Source: a virus
Reading direction: 5' to 3' (one strand)
Length of the DNA stretch: 23,837 nucleotides
IMG/VR virus record: IMGVR_UViG_3300001681_000092
Span: 1 to 23,837 of that record
Position 1 is the first letter of the stretch. Each line of letters begins with the position of its first letter. Shown here piece after piece: positions 1 to 6,045 of the stretch. Position numbers and translations under genes: made by a program. A model generated the notes under the pieces. It was not told the DNA's origin. It searched no databases and saw nothing but the letters and a program-made list of their open reading frames with translations.

Positions 1-125
1 ACGAAGTACAAATATGGGATATTACTAGTAGCTGTAAGTTTGCTAAACGGCATTTAACTAAACGTAAGAAATTCTATAAAGAAGCAGAGTATCCTTTTTC
101 TTTAGAGAAGCTAGAATGGAAGTAA
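1..125 (+). CDS. 3' end of a gene cut by the window start
   Basis: An open frame enters the window (first full codon at 3) and ends with TAA at 123-125, giving the last 40 residues of a protein. The tail is basic and aromatic (many Lys and Arg, ending LEKLEWK). No motif is recognisable in so short a piece, so no function is offered. It is followed after 18 nt by the next start on the same strand. Confidence 0.5.
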   Translation, partial: EVQIWDITSSCKFAKRHLTKRKKFYKEAEYPFSLEKLEWK

Positions 126-127
126 TT

Positions 128-149
128 ATGCATAATTATTATTATGCAT
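128..149. repeat. Perfect 9-bp inverted repeat over a start codon
   Basis: ATGCATAAT (128-136) and ATTATGCAT (141-149) are exact reverse complements around a 4-nt loop. The right arm contains the ATG of the next gene at 144. The box CATAAT (131-136), one mismatch from a -10 element, lies inside the left arm, with seven bases between it and the ATG. The site could be a start-masking hairpin in read-through RNA, or an operator over a promoter. Confidence 0.4.
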
Positions 150-467
150 TTAGAAAGATACTACGGACATTTAGCGGACGTAAGCGGAGAATATCATAAG
201 GTCGAACTAACGCCTTTTGGTTTAGAGGTAATAGTGTGTTACTCCGGTTGTTGCCGAATCTTAATGAACCACGCAAGAGATAGGTTAGAAAAGCCCGGAA
301 TGAAATGGGCAACAGATAACTGTCTTGACCAAACGGTGTATATTAAAATGAAAGAGTATATCGGAGAACATGGGCATAATCTGTTGCATTACAGGATCAT
401 AACTTACATGAAACCACGGGACGTTACATTCTGGAAGTTAACGTATCCTAATAGCCTTGCATTTTAA
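144..467 (+). CDS. Small protein of unknown function (107 aa)
   Basis: A complete 107-aa frame with no recognised domain. It is rich in His, Tyr and Cys (a GCC run near residues 35-37 and another Cys near 60), without an evident CxxC zinc motif, signal peptide or membrane helix. The ATG at 144 lies in the right arm of an inverted repeat and has no Shine-Dalgarno sequence. It is preceded by a -10-like CATAAT, so it may be read from a very short leader. A second ATG at 128 in another frame runs only about 23 codons and was not preferred. It lies upstream of replication-associated genes. Confidence 0.55.
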   Translation: MHLERYYGHLADVSGEYHKVELTPFGLEVIVCYSGCCRILMNHARDRLEKPGMKWATDNCLDQTVYIKMKEYIGEHGHNLLHYRIITYMKPRDVTFWKLTYPNSLAF

Positions 468-524
468 AATCACCAAAGACAGATTAAAGACATAGTTATT
501 GGTTAGCTTTAGGTTATCTTCATA

Positions 525-530
525 TATAAT
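525..530 (+). promoter_or_regulatory. sigma70-type -10 box placing +1 on the ATG at 537
   Basis: A perfect TATAAT ends six bases before the ATG. If the hexamer is at -12 to -7, transcription starts on the A of the start codon. There is no good -35 at 17 bp spacing (GTTAGC); a TTGGTT lies 20 bp upstream. No Shine-Dalgarno sequence is possible on such a transcript. Confidence 0.5.
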
Positions 531-536
531 ACACTT

Positions 537-1037
537 ATGAAAATACACACACTTGAAGACACAGCATACGAATTAGATGAATTACCTGAGAAGATAGATG
601 ATTTAAGATTTTCTATTTTTGACAACAGCAATCCTAAGGACCCAGACTATTTTTATATTCCTTTAATCTTTTTAGAAAGCTTTACTGCACCTGCGCTTGT
701 TTTAAGAATCGGCGATAAAGTTCTTAAAATGCCTATGGACTGGCATCTATTAATAGGCGAATACGAAACAGGCGATTTAGAAGCATTGCAATTAACAAGT
801 ATAAATGATAGAGATTTCAAAGCGTTTGAATTTAACAGTCTAAGTGGTTACAGTGCTGACTTTTTACCTGTAGAAGTATTAGATGTATATAACGAAGTAC
901 AATGGTATAATCCTAAGTTAAAAAACGGGCAGTATTTAGCCGTGCCGATAGATGAAGGTTCTAAACCTAGAGTAGTGTATTTTATTAAAGATGTGTCTAG
1001 AAATTGTCAAATAGTAGATTACTCACAGGCCTGGTAA
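537..1037 (+). CDS. Conserved-looking phage protein of unknown function (166 aa)
   Basis: An acidic, soluble 166-aa protein with a central mixed alpha/beta stretch (roughly residues 40-130, including IPLIFLESF, KMPMDWHLLIGE and LTSINDRDF) and a C-terminal part ending in VYFIKDVSRN followed by a short acidic tail. I believe similar proteins occur in marine T4-like phages, but I know no function for them. It starts directly behind a TATAAT box with no leader. Its TAA is immediately followed by the ATG of the next gene at 1038, so the two are likely translated together. The run of genes that follows (clamp-loader-like, zinc finger, polymerase-like) suggests a role in DNA metabolism or its control; that is inference from position only. 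Confidence 0.75.
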   Translation: MKIHTLEDTAYELDELPEKIDDLRFSIFDNSNPKDPDYFYIPLIFLESFTAPALVLRIGDKVLKMPMDWHLLIGEYETGDLEALQLTSINDRDFKAFEFNSLSGYSADFLPVEVLDVYNEVQWYNPKLKNGQYLAVPIDEGSKPRVVYFIKDVSRNCQIVDYSQAW

Positions 1038-1484
1038 ATGGCACAAAAGTTAGATATATTTAAAGTATTACGAGCAGTTGATAAGAAGGATTATGCATTC
1101 TACGACACGTTAACAGACGAAGAGAAGAAAGGTTTTACGGCATTTTTAGGGTTAAAGTGGGGTGCAAGCGTAGAAGGTAACCAAACGATACAGCACTACT
1201 ACCTAGCAAGTATGAACCATCATGCAAACAAACACTTGTTCAACATTAGTAAACACCCTAAGTTACAGTGGCTAACATTAGCGGCAGGCAGTCCTAATTT
1301 TGGACAGCAACGACATAATTGGATAAAAGGTAAAAAGAAAATATCTACTAAAAAACAAGACGATATTAAGAAAGAATTGATAATGTTATATCCATCCTAC
1401 AAAGAAGATGAGATAGAATTGCTAAGTACAATGGTTACAAAAAAAGAGATAAAGCAGTATGCTAAAGACAGCGGTCAAGTCTAA
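1038..1484 (+). CDS. Possible clamp-loader small subunit (gp62-like)
   Basis: A 148-aa helical protein. Its order of features resembles what I remember of gp62-type clamp-loader small subunits of marine T4-like phages: an acidic N-terminal segment, a central stretch with tryptophan and small residues, a helix with N and H residues (LASMNHHANKHLF, about residues 57-69), a basic loop (HNWIKGKKK, about 93-101), and a C-terminal helix pair ending with KKEIKQYAKDSG. In T4, gp62 with gp44 loads the sliding clamp gp45 at primer ends. There is no diagnostic motif, so this is a fold-level guess. It abuts the 166-aa gene with no gap and overlaps the following gene by 26 nt, consistent with a replication operon. 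The alternative is an unrelated small DNA-metabolism protein. Confidence 0.4.
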   Translation: MAQKLDIFKVLRAVDKKDYAFYDTLTDEEKKGFTAFLGLKWGASVEGNQTIQHYYLASMNHHANKHLFNISKHPKLQWLTLAAGSPNFGQQRHNWIKGKKKISTKKQDDIKKELIMLYPSYKEDEIELLSTMVTKKEIKQYAKDSGQV

Positions 1485-2154
1485 GCTTGAATGTAGGTTT
1501 TGCGGCAAAGTTTACAAGCGCGAGAAAGCATTTGTAGTACATGTTTGCGAGAAGAGAAAGCGATGGGAAGAACGAAAGGAAAAAGGCGTAAGACTAGGAT
1601 ACAATACATTCTTAAAGTTTTACAAATATACGCACGTCGCAGGAAAAGAAAAAAGCCATGAAGAGTTTATACATAGTCCATACTATAAAGCGTTTGTTAA
1701 GTTTGGTAGGTACTGTGTAGACATTAATGCTATAGGTGTTAATAGGTTTGCTGATTATGTTATACAGAGTGGCAGAAAGCTAGACTATTGGTGTAGTGAT
1801 GTAGTATACACAGAGCATTTAGAGAAGCTACTAAGAGTAGAGAATCCAACAGATGCATTAGCAAGAGCCATACAGCATGGCATTAAATGGGGAGAAGTGA
1901 ATAATGCAAATGAATATGACATGTTACGATATGGTAAGACTAATGAAGTCTGCTATTCAATAGATAATGGGCATATTAGTCCTTGGGTTGTATATAGTTG
2001 CGATAGTGGTGTTGCTTATTTAAGTAGCTTAACTACAGAGCAAACACGTATAATATGGGATAAGATTAATCCAGACATTTGGCAACCTAAATTTGCAAAG
2101 TACAGAGAAGAAAAGGAATTTCTAGAAAAAATGCTAAAAGAGGCAGGTTGGTAG
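1459..2154 (+). CDS. Zinc-finger protein of unknown function (231 aa)
   Basis: The N-terminus carries a C2HC finger: C12-x2-C15-x12-H28-x-C30, followed by a highly basic helix (KRKRWEERK). The remaining 190 residues form an acidic to neutral helical domain with no motif I recognise, ending LEKMLKEAGW. The finger plus basic helix suggests nucleic acid binding, perhaps for a replication or recombination partner. The ATG at 1459 overlaps the end of the upstream gene; starting there keeps the finger near the N-terminus. The next gene begins 15 nt after its stop. It could also be a nuclease accessory protein, but no catalytic residues stand out. Confidence 0.7.
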   Translation: MLKTAVKSKLECRFCGKVYKREKAFVVHVCEKRKRWEERKEKGVRLGYNTFLKFYKYTHVAGKEKSHEEFIHSPYYKAFVKFGRYCVDINAIGVNRFADYVIQSGRKLDYWCSDVVYTEHLEKLLRVENPTDALARAIQHGIKWGEVNNANEYDMLRYGKTNEVCYSIDNGHISPWVVYSCDSGVAYLSSLTTEQTRIIWDKINPDIWQPKFAKYREEKEFLEKMLKEAGW

Positions 2155-2168
2155 AATAAAATAATGAA

Positions 2169-2732
2169 ATGAGAATAGACGCTGATATTGATATTGATTT
2201 TGCGGATAGAGAGTCAATACTTACACTAGTAAAACACACACCAGCAAGGCAAGAGACTAATACTGACACCAAACAGCATAACAGCGGTGTTTATGTTACT
2301 GATATACCGTACGATCCTGTGCATAACTGTGCAAACATAGACTACAAAGAAGCAGATGCTCGTGGCTACTTTAAGATAGATTTCTTAAATGTATCAGTGT
2401 ACAATCATATTAGAGATCAAGAGCATTACGATATATTGTTAGCTAAAGAGCCTAAATGGAATAGACTACAAGACAAGGTCTTTTGTAGCAACCTTATACA
2501 CATTGGTGACCATTATAATTTAGTGCAACAAATGAAACCTAGTAGTATTATGCAGATGGCAATGTTATTATCAATAATAAGACCTGCTAAACGACATCTA
2601 ATAGGAAAAGACTGGAAAGATATTGCTAAAGAGGTATGGGTTAAGCCAGACGATAATGCTTATTATTTTAAACAAGCGCATGCTATTTCATATGCAACAC
2701 TAGTAGCGTTGCATATGAATATTATTAATTAG
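2169..2732 (+). CDS. Mini C-family DNA polymerase (DnaE/PolC)-like protein
   Basis: A 187-aa protein that looks like a cut-down palm of bacterial DNA polymerase III alpha. In order: DADIDIDF at residues 4-11 matches the PD(F/I)D(I/V)DF block holding two catalytic Asp (D401 and D403 in E. coli DnaE). KIDFLNV at 69-75 matches the KFDFLGL block with the third Asp (D555). A segment around SIMQMAMLLSIIRPAK (126-141) is like the DLVALVALYRPGP segment. KQAHAISYA at 168-176 is like KSHAAAYA. The PHP domain, the Gly-Ser nucleotide-binding motif, the fingers and the C-terminal domains are absent. Family knowledge gives the motifs; that it is a remnant, an inactive regulator or a small working enzyme is open. 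Cyanophages and related phages seem to have similar proteins annotated as hypothetical. It follows the zinc-finger gene by 14 nt and converges with a minus-strand gene. Confidence 0.6.
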   Translation: MRIDADIDIDFADRESILTLVKHTPARQETNTDTKQHNSGVYVTDIPYDPVHNCANIDYKEADARGYFKIDFLNVSVYNHIRDQEHYDILLAKEPKWNRLQDKVFCSNLIHIGDHYNLVQQMKPSSIMQMAMLLSIIRPAKRHLIGKDWKDIAKEVWVKPDDNAYYFKQAHAISYATLVALHMNIIN

Positions 2733-2756
2733 TGATATACATAAGATAGTGTATTG

Positions 2757-3137
2757 CTATTTGCTAATATCTCTTACAAGAGTTATAGATTTTCTTTTAG
2801 ATCGTTTATGAGTGATGTTATCTAAGCTAGTGCATGGCCCACTTAATAACTCTACAGTTTTGTTAGTAAACGTTAGTCTATAACTCTTAAATTGCGCGAA
2901 CTCTTTCTTTAAGAATAGGTTTATAGGCACGCTTCTATTTGCTTCCCACCACCATGTTTCGCCTAAGTCTAAGAATAGCTGTTTCTCTTCTTGATCTTGT
3001 ATATCACCAAAGTTATACATAGTAGTAAAGAGCTTGTCCTGATTCATTACTATTCCTATATATTCAACCCCTGCATAACGAACTATTGACAAAAATGGAT
3101 ATTTTTCGGATACCTTTTGAAATAGTTCATTTTCCAT
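2757..3137 (-). CDS. Conserved-looking phage protein of unknown function (126 aa), minus strand
   Basis: This is the only well-supported minus-strand gene in the window. The protein begins MENELFQKV, has a beta-like centre (VRYAGVEYIGIVMNQD), an aromatic WWWEANR stretch near residues 60-66, a predicted helical or strand region, and a basic C-terminus (KRSKRKSITLVRD). No domain is recognised, but the composition is that of a real soluble protein. I chose the ATG at 3137; a GTG at 3149 would add four residues. A TATAAATA late box on the minus strand at 3175-3168 would start RNA near 3162, giving a leader of about 25 nt with no clear Shine-Dalgarno sequence. Late control hints at a virion or assembly role. 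Its stop is 24 nt from the stop of the convergent polymerase-like gene. Confidence 0.75.
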   Translation of the reverse strand: MENELFQKVSEKYPFLSIVRYAGVEYIGIVMNQDKLFTTMYNFGDIQDQEEKQLFLDLGETWWWEANRSVPINLFLKKEFAQFKSYRLTFTNKTVELLSGPCTSLDNITHKRSKRKSITLVRDISK

Positions 3138-3144
3138 ATAAATA
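3137..3144 (+). promoter_or_regulatory. T4-type late promoter box (TATAAATA), plus strand
   Basis: An exact match to the T4 late consensus. If it occupies -13 to -6, the start is base 3150, the A of the ATG of the structural gene, so the transcript would be leaderless. The box overlaps the start codon of the minus-strand gene (3137-3135). Confidence 0.7.
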
Positions 3145-3149
3145 TACAC

Positions 3150-3968
3150 ATGTATTCAACTAAAGTCTATTTATACAACCAACACAAACGGGTCATTATA
3201 GTCGACCCGGATTTAGAATTAAACAGCATCTATCGAGCGAGGTATTCAGAAGTGTATTCTTATAACTTAAAAGCACATAAAGGAGTAGATACTACTTTAC
3301 TATTCCAATTTCTTAACCAAGATCAAAAACCTATTAATTTAGGTAGCACAGTATTTACTTTTAGGATATTATCCAGAGAAGGAGACGAGCTATTGTTAAG
3401 TAAAGATCTAACAATAACAAACGTAGAGAAGGGCAAAGCGAAAATAGTACTATCGGGAAGTGACTTAGATAACATTGAGAGTCAACGAGCACACTATAGT
3501 ATAGAGCGTAGCTTTAATTCGTTATTTGATCCTACGTTTATGGACGATGATGCTAATGCTAGAGGCAATTTAGAGATATTAGATAGCGTGTATCCTAAAT
3601 TTGTTGATAGTGTTAATGTAACAGTACCGGATTTATTCAATTTTAGTAGACCACCAAGGTCTGATCCAATAGTTACTAGCCAAGTAGAAACCAAAGATCA
3701 GTTATTGCATACGTTCCAAGTAGATATAACTGACTTCGTAGGAGCATTACAACTACAAGGCTCAGTAGTAGGCGGTTCTAACCCGTTAGAATGGTATGAT
3801 ATTGTACCTGATGTAGGAAGTTCTGCAACAATTTTCAGCACGACAACGACTAGCAATAACTATTATAATATAACAGGAACACATCCTTTTTTAAGAATAA
3901 AAATAGAAGGAACACCAACAAGTATATCACCAATCGAGGGCACAATTGATAAAATACTATACAGATAA
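3150..3968 (+). CDS. Probable virion structural protein (tail or baseplate appendage), 272 aa
   Basis: A beta-rich, Ser/Thr-rich protein. Residues about 30-125 (a pattern of short strands with LFQFLNQDQKPINLG, FTFRILSREG and an IVLSGSDLDNI turn) resemble the N-terminal immunoglobulin-like domain of BppU-type baseplate upper proteins. The second half (about 170-272) is a second beta domain with a Gly/Ser/Thr-rich loop. No signal peptide or membrane segment is seen. A perfect late promoter box places +1 on its ATG. It is transcribed with phoH behind it (6 nt gap). The function is inferred from composition, domain resemblance and late promoter; it may be a neck, tail or baseplate decoration. Confidence 0.55.
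   Translation: MYSTKVYLYNQHKRVIIVDPDLELNSIYRARYSEVYSYNLKAHKGVDTTLLFQFLNQDQKPINLGSTVFTFRILSREGDELLLSKDLTITNVEKGKAKIVLSGSDLDNIESQRAHYSIERSFNSLFDPTFMDDDANARGNLEILDSVYPKFVDSVNVTVPDLFNFSRPPRSDPIVTSQVETKDQLLHTFQVDITDFVGALQLQGSVVGGSNPLEWYDIVPDVGSSATIFSTTTTSNNYYNITGTHPFLRIKIEGTPTSISPIEGTIDKILYR
3168..3175 (-). promoter_or_regulatory. T4-type late promoter box (TATAAATA), minus strand
   Basis: On the minus strand, 3175 down to 3168 reads TATAAATA exactly. It lies inside codons 7-9 of the plus-strand gene and faces the minus-strand gene that starts at 3137, with a predicted start near 3162. Confidence 0.6.
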
Positions 3969-3974
3969 ACTTTA

Positions 3975-4685
3975 ATGTCAGCAAACAATAAATTTAGTGG
4001 CGCTAGCGTCATAGCTAAACAACATTTAAAACTAATTGATGTTAAAGCAATAACAGAAGCACAACAATCATTCTTTGATAATTACGATAGCGGGAAATCG
4101 CAGTTGTTATTAGGCTTTCCGGGAACAGGTAAAACATTCTTAAGTTTATACAAAGCATTCAATGAGATAATCAACGGTAAGACAGAAGTATCAAGGATTA
4201 TTATTGTTAGAAGTGCAGTTCCAACACGCGACATAGGCTTCTTACCAGGCGATTTAAACGAAAAGTCACAGATATATGAACTTCCATACAAACGAATATG
4301 CTCTGAGCTGTTCGGACGCGACGATGCATACGAGATATTAGTAGCAAAAGGTGTAATACAGTTTATGATTACATCTTATGTACGCGGTATTACGTTAACT
4401 AATTGTATTGTAATAATGGATGAATTTCAAAACTGTACAGCACACGAAGCAGACTCGGTATTAACTAGACTAGGCAGAGATTCCAGAGCAATGTTCTGTG
4501 GTGATTTTATGCAAACTGACTTTACTAAATTAAAAGACATGGATATCGGTAAGTTTGTTGAAGTGTTAGAATCGATGGTCAACTGGTTTAGTATAAATGA
4601 ATTTGGTGTAGAAGATATTGTACGATCCGGGCTAGTTAAAGCATACATCCAAGCTAAGTATTTAAAGCATCAAGACGGTTATTAG
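3975..4685 (+). CDS. phoH: PhoH-like P-loop ATPase
   Basis: A 236-aa PhoH-family ATPase. Walker A is GFPGTGKT at residues 47-54, Walker B is IVIMDE at 145-150, and the sensor-like MFCGDFMQTDF lies at 173-183. The conserved VRSAVPTRDIGFLPG block (78-92) is typical of the family. PhoH proteins are ATPases, some shown to act on RNA or as helicases in larger fusions; their role in phages is not settled, although they are common in marine phages and were once linked to phosphate stress. Only the ATPase core is present. It follows the structural gene by 6 nt and its last base overlaps the GTG of the next gene (TAGTG). No own promoter is evident. Confidence 0.93.
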   Translation: MSANNKFSGASVIAKQHLKLIDVKAITEAQQSFFDNYDSGKSQLLLGFPGTGKTFLSLYKAFNEIINGKTEVSRIIIVRSAVPTRDIGFLPGDLNEKSQIYELPYKRICSELFGRDDAYEILVAKGVIQFMITSYVRGITLTNCIVIMDEFQNCTAHEADSVLTRLGRDSRAMFCGDFMQTDFTKLKDMDIGKFVEVLESMVNWFSINEFGVEDIVRSGLVKAYIQAKYLKHQDGY

Positions 4686-4960
4686 TGAAGAATGATACAA
4701 GTTTAAAATTTGATGAGGTTACTGAAGAGAATACGCAAGCATTTAAAGACAAATTTGCTACTGATGTCGAACATACTAGTGAATGTATAACTGAAACAGT
4801 AGAAGCTATGGGAGAGTTAATAGCAAAAGTATGTAAAAGTCAACAATCAGATTTACAGAGCGTATTAGCTTCGATAACTATAGAAACATTTGATGAACAT
4901 CTTAGAGAAATATTAGCAGGGAAGAAATGCAATTGCAGGAAAACGAAACACCTGAATTAA
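4685..4960 (+). CDS. Small acidic protein of unknown function (91 aa)
   Basis: This gene starts at GTG 4685, sharing one base with the phoH stop, which implies translational coupling. The first 80 residues are acidic and probably helical. The last 11 are basic with a CNC pair (GKKCNCRKTKH), which might bind metal or nucleic acid. The 3' end overlaps the next gene by 34 nt in another frame. No family is recognised. Confidence 0.6.
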   Translation: MKNDTSLKFDEVTEENTQAFKDKFATDVEHTSECITETVEAMGELIAKVCKSQQSDLQSVLASITIETFDEHLREILAGKKCNCRKTKHLN

Positions 4961-5655
4961 AGAATTTAGTATCGTTTGGTTGCAGTTGGGCGTTCGGTGA
5001 TGAACTATTAGATCCAGACTTAGAAAAGAAAAATATTCCTAGTCATTACACACAGAATGACGAATATCGATTAAGTCGTTGCTACACAGGAATACTTGCT
5101 AAACAGTATAACCTAACTCAAGAAAATCTAGCATTCCCTGGCTCAAGTTTACAGTCGATGCAGTGGAATCTTATGTGGTGGTTAGATAATCATAATGAAG
5201 AATACATTAAAGACTCTATTTTGCTAGTAGGACTAACAGATGAAAGTAGGATTAGCTGGTATGACCCTAACCATGACGTTGGCAGAGATGACCCTGATTG
5301 GAATAGATACTTGCATGCACAATGGTTAGATTGTGCAGGACCTAACGTACCCGATGGATGGCATAAGCTACACAAGTACCATACAGCAATGTCTGCTTGT
5401 AACGAATTAGATAAATTACGCTATAAAACAACAGTTAGAATGTTTGATGGCGTATCAGCAAGTTACAATATACCTGTAGTGCAGTTTAATTTACTAGCTA
5501 GAACATTTATAAAATGTAATACCTTGCATAACTTGCAGATTCGTGATGTACTTAATGAAGAGAACCAGTATTTTCCAGTTTTTAAACCAGGCGGACACCC
5601 AAATGAACTCGGACATGTAATAATTGCAGAAACACTTGATGAGTATTTAGAATGA
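4927..5655 (+). CDS. SGNH/GDSL-hydrolase-like protein
   Basis: A 242-aa protein with the frame of an SGNH hydrolase. The first strand leads into FGCSWAFGDEL (residues 17-27), where S20 would be the block I nucleophile. The last block is GGHPNELGH (222-230), matching the HPxxxGH end of block V. The usual Asp three residues before the block V His is replaced by Pro221, so activity may be altered or use another acid. SGNH enzymes cleave esters of lipids, sugars or acetyl groups, so a role in modifying a surface polysaccharide, or in an unknown late step, is possible. The start overlaps the previous gene by 34 nt; the first block begins at residue 13, so little room exists for a later start. Its end contains the -35 of the RNA promoter described next. 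Confidence 0.65.
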   Translation: MQLQENETPELKNLVSFGCSWAFGDELLDPDLEKKNIPSHYTQNDEYRLSRCYTGILAKQYNLTQENLAFPGSSLQSMQWNLMWWLDNHNEEYIKDSILLVGLTDESRISWYDPNHDVGRDDPDWNRYLHAQWLDCAGPNVPDGWHKLHKYHTAMSACNELDKLRYKTTVRMFDGVSASYNIPVVQFNLLARTFIKCNTLHNLQIRDVLNEENQYFPVFKPGGHPNELGHVIIAETLDEYLE

Positions 5656-5663
5656 AGTATAAT
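5636..5663 (+). promoter_or_regulatory. sigma70-type promoter for the intergenic RNA
   Basis: TTGATG (5636-5641), a 16-bp spacer and a perfect TATAAT (5658-5663). The -35 lies in the last codons of the SGNH-like gene. The predicted start is near 5670, and no reading frame of useful length follows on the plus strand for over 370 nt. Confidence 0.6.
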
Positions 5664-5669
5664 AGTTGA

Positions 5670-6006
5670 TATGCAGTTAGTTGTTACCGACTAATGTTAG
5701 GTGTTGGTTGTCGCTTACATGCATGATATCAACCCTAAAGTGACGGTCCTTTATTACTTTAGAGTTATTCGGTAATACTGAAACGTATTATGTTAACGGA
5801 TAGCGATACGTAGCTTTGCGTATTTCCAAAATTAAAGTAGTGTCTAAGACTTCTAGTCTAATTGACTATGCTTAGAAAAGGTGGCGAGGTATTCCGTAAC
5901 ATAACGCCATGCACAAAAGTATTATGTTAGCGCAGGGTTTTTTAGTAATAGTTTTGTTTATACCCTCATAACTTGCTAGTCCGACAGGTGTGCGATTCGG
6001 ACTTTT
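5670..6006 (+). ncRNA. Candidate structured non-coding RNA, about 335 nt, family unknown
   Basis: The 390-nt gap between the SGNH-like gene and the primase holds no credible gene, but has a promoter at its left end and a terminator at its right. Hairpins seen by eye: 5677-5683 with 5688-5694 (7 bp, TTAC loop). 5697-5706 with 5730-5738 (one bulge). 5735-5741 with 5756-5762 (7 bp, competing with the previous). 5772-5778 with 5785-5791. 5805-5810 with 5819-5824. 5843-5848 with 5871-5876, enclosing 5854-5858 with 5864-5868. 5881-5886 with 5905-5910. The element GTATTATGTTA occurs twice, at 5785-5795 and 5919-5929. Nothing matches tRNA, tmRNA, RNase P, 6S or a group I intron core by eye. Role unknown; it may regulate host or phage RNAs or packaging. 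Confidence 0.55.
5978..6006 (+). terminator. Intrinsic terminator ending the intergenic RNA
   Basis: AGTCCGA (5978-5984) pairs with TCGGACT (5997-6003) around a 12-nt loop, and the stem runs into TTTT (6003-6006). The U tract is short, so efficiency is uncertain. Confidence 0.6.
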
Positions 6007-6033
6007 CATTCTAACCTAGCATTATTTTTACTA

Positions 6034-6039
6034 TATAAT
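6034..6039 (+). promoter_or_regulatory. sigma70-type -10 box placing +1 on the primase ATG
   Basis: A perfect TATAAT ends exactly six bases before the ATG at 6046, the same geometry as at 525 and 15698. No good -35 is visible at standard spacing (CTAACC at 17 bp). It lies 28 nt downstream of the terminator at 6006, so the primase probably needs its own promoter. Confidence 0.5.
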
Positions 6040-6045
6040 AATATA

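Noticed and set aside
503-530. MotA-like box TTAGCTTTA, 13 bp before TATAAT, like a T4 middle promoter
   Set aside because: Only one match of this kind was found; the other two leaderless early promoters lack it, and many marine T4-like phages lack MotA. Treated as chance.
2733-2756. Bidirectional terminator between convergent genes
   Set aside because: Only a 5-bp weak stem (ATACA/TGTAT) without U tracts.
3138-3149. GTG 3149 as start of the minus-strand gene
   Set aside because: ATG 3137 is nearer to the conserved-looking part and needs no rare start; the GTG adds only four residues.
5670-6006. tRNA, tmRNA, RNase P RNA or group I intron in the long gap
   Set aside because: No cloverleaf with a T-loop, no tmRNA ends, no RNase P conserved blocks and no intron P/Q/R/S core could be found by eye; both flanking genes are complete.
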